From: Mytilus galloprovincialis
Lineage: Eukaryota; Mollusca; Bivalvia; Mytilida; Mytilidae
DNA: 64,000 bases
Assembly (NCBI RefSeq): GCF_965363235.1
Contig: NC_134842.1
Coordinates: forward strand, 37,241,958 to 37,305,957
Direction: 5' to 3'
Both the position numbers and the translations under genes were made by a program. The notes under the pieces were generated by a model that was not told the DNA's origin, did no database searches, and worked only from the letters and a program-made list of their open reading frames with translations. The first letter of the stretch is position 1. Each line of letters begins with the position of its first letter. Positions 63,898 through 64,000 of this stretch are shown in pieces.

Positions 63898-64000
63898 AAA
63901 ATAATGTTTTATTTTTGAAAATCTAGTTGTTTAGTTATTTCTCTTATTTTTTTTATTCGAGTATCACTGATAAGTTTTGGGCATATACACAATGTAATCC

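Noticed and set aside
1..64000. A defence, toxin, viral or operon-like system
   Set aside because: No integrase, polymerase, capsid, nuclease or clustered short genes were seen; all convincing coding sequence belongs to three spliced host genes.

Overview
The window is animal nuclear DNA: AT-rich, intron-rich, with GT-AG introns, small exons and dense dispersed repeats. Several repeat families here (a roughly 280-base repeat with a 'gtcaaagagacaacaacccgacc' type core, the 'aagagcctgtgtcgctca' repeat, the 'cgccagacgcgcgtttcgtctac' repeat, and Helitron ends of the cccgcgatttcgcggg..CTAG type) are ones I associate with bivalve molluscs, most likely a mussel (Mytilidae). That assignment rests on recognition, not on a search. 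Nothing looks prokaryotic.

Three host genes can be assembled exon by exon. (1) Minus strand, about 28.3 to 2.2 kb: a 22-exon gene for a roughly 1,400-residue homologue of SPAG5/astrin, the mitotic spindle and kinetochore coiled-coil protein. It has a disordered Ser/Thr/Cys-rich N-terminal half, a long coiled coil and a recognisable astrin C-terminus. All exon phases agree except at one junction (exon 2 to 3). (2) Plus strand, 30,570 to 41,422: a four-exon TMEM17 gene (203 residues, ciliary transition-zone membrane protein), head-to-head with the SPAG5-like gene and with an 8.5-kb first intron full of mobile DNA. (3) Plus strand, 52,481 to 63,897: ten coding exons of an SLC28 concentrative nucleoside transporter (543 residues from the first visible Met), with all phases agreeing. 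At least one upstream exon is probably not identified.

Repeats dominate the rest. In the SPAG5-like introns there is a 56-base array that repeats an exon end together with its splice donor, a 1,234-base inverted-repeat element sitting in another repeat with a perfect 6-base target duplication, three hairpin elements, four copies of a TA-flanked inverted-repeat element, and 31-base and 34-base minisatellites. The SPAG5/TMEM17 spacer holds a triple inverted-repeat cluster. TMEM17 intron 1 holds a 4.3-kb element carrying a large minisatellite, then a long inverted repeat enclosing a Helitron with two tandem 3' ends and a coding-like fragment. Between TMEM17 and the transporter lie a G/C-tract-bounded element and a 1.74-kb foldback element with coding-like core sequence.

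The points most worth a second look are the exon-donor minisatellite (2.58 to 3.2 kb), substitutions at two substrate-contact positions of the nucleoside transporter (Gln-Thr-Glu to Gln-Pro-Glu, and Ser to Thr), two KEN boxes and a repeated Cys-Ser-Val / Thr-Pro-Val-Lys module in the SPAG5-like protein, and the two large foldback structures with unexplained coding-like cores. I found no operon-like or defence-like system.
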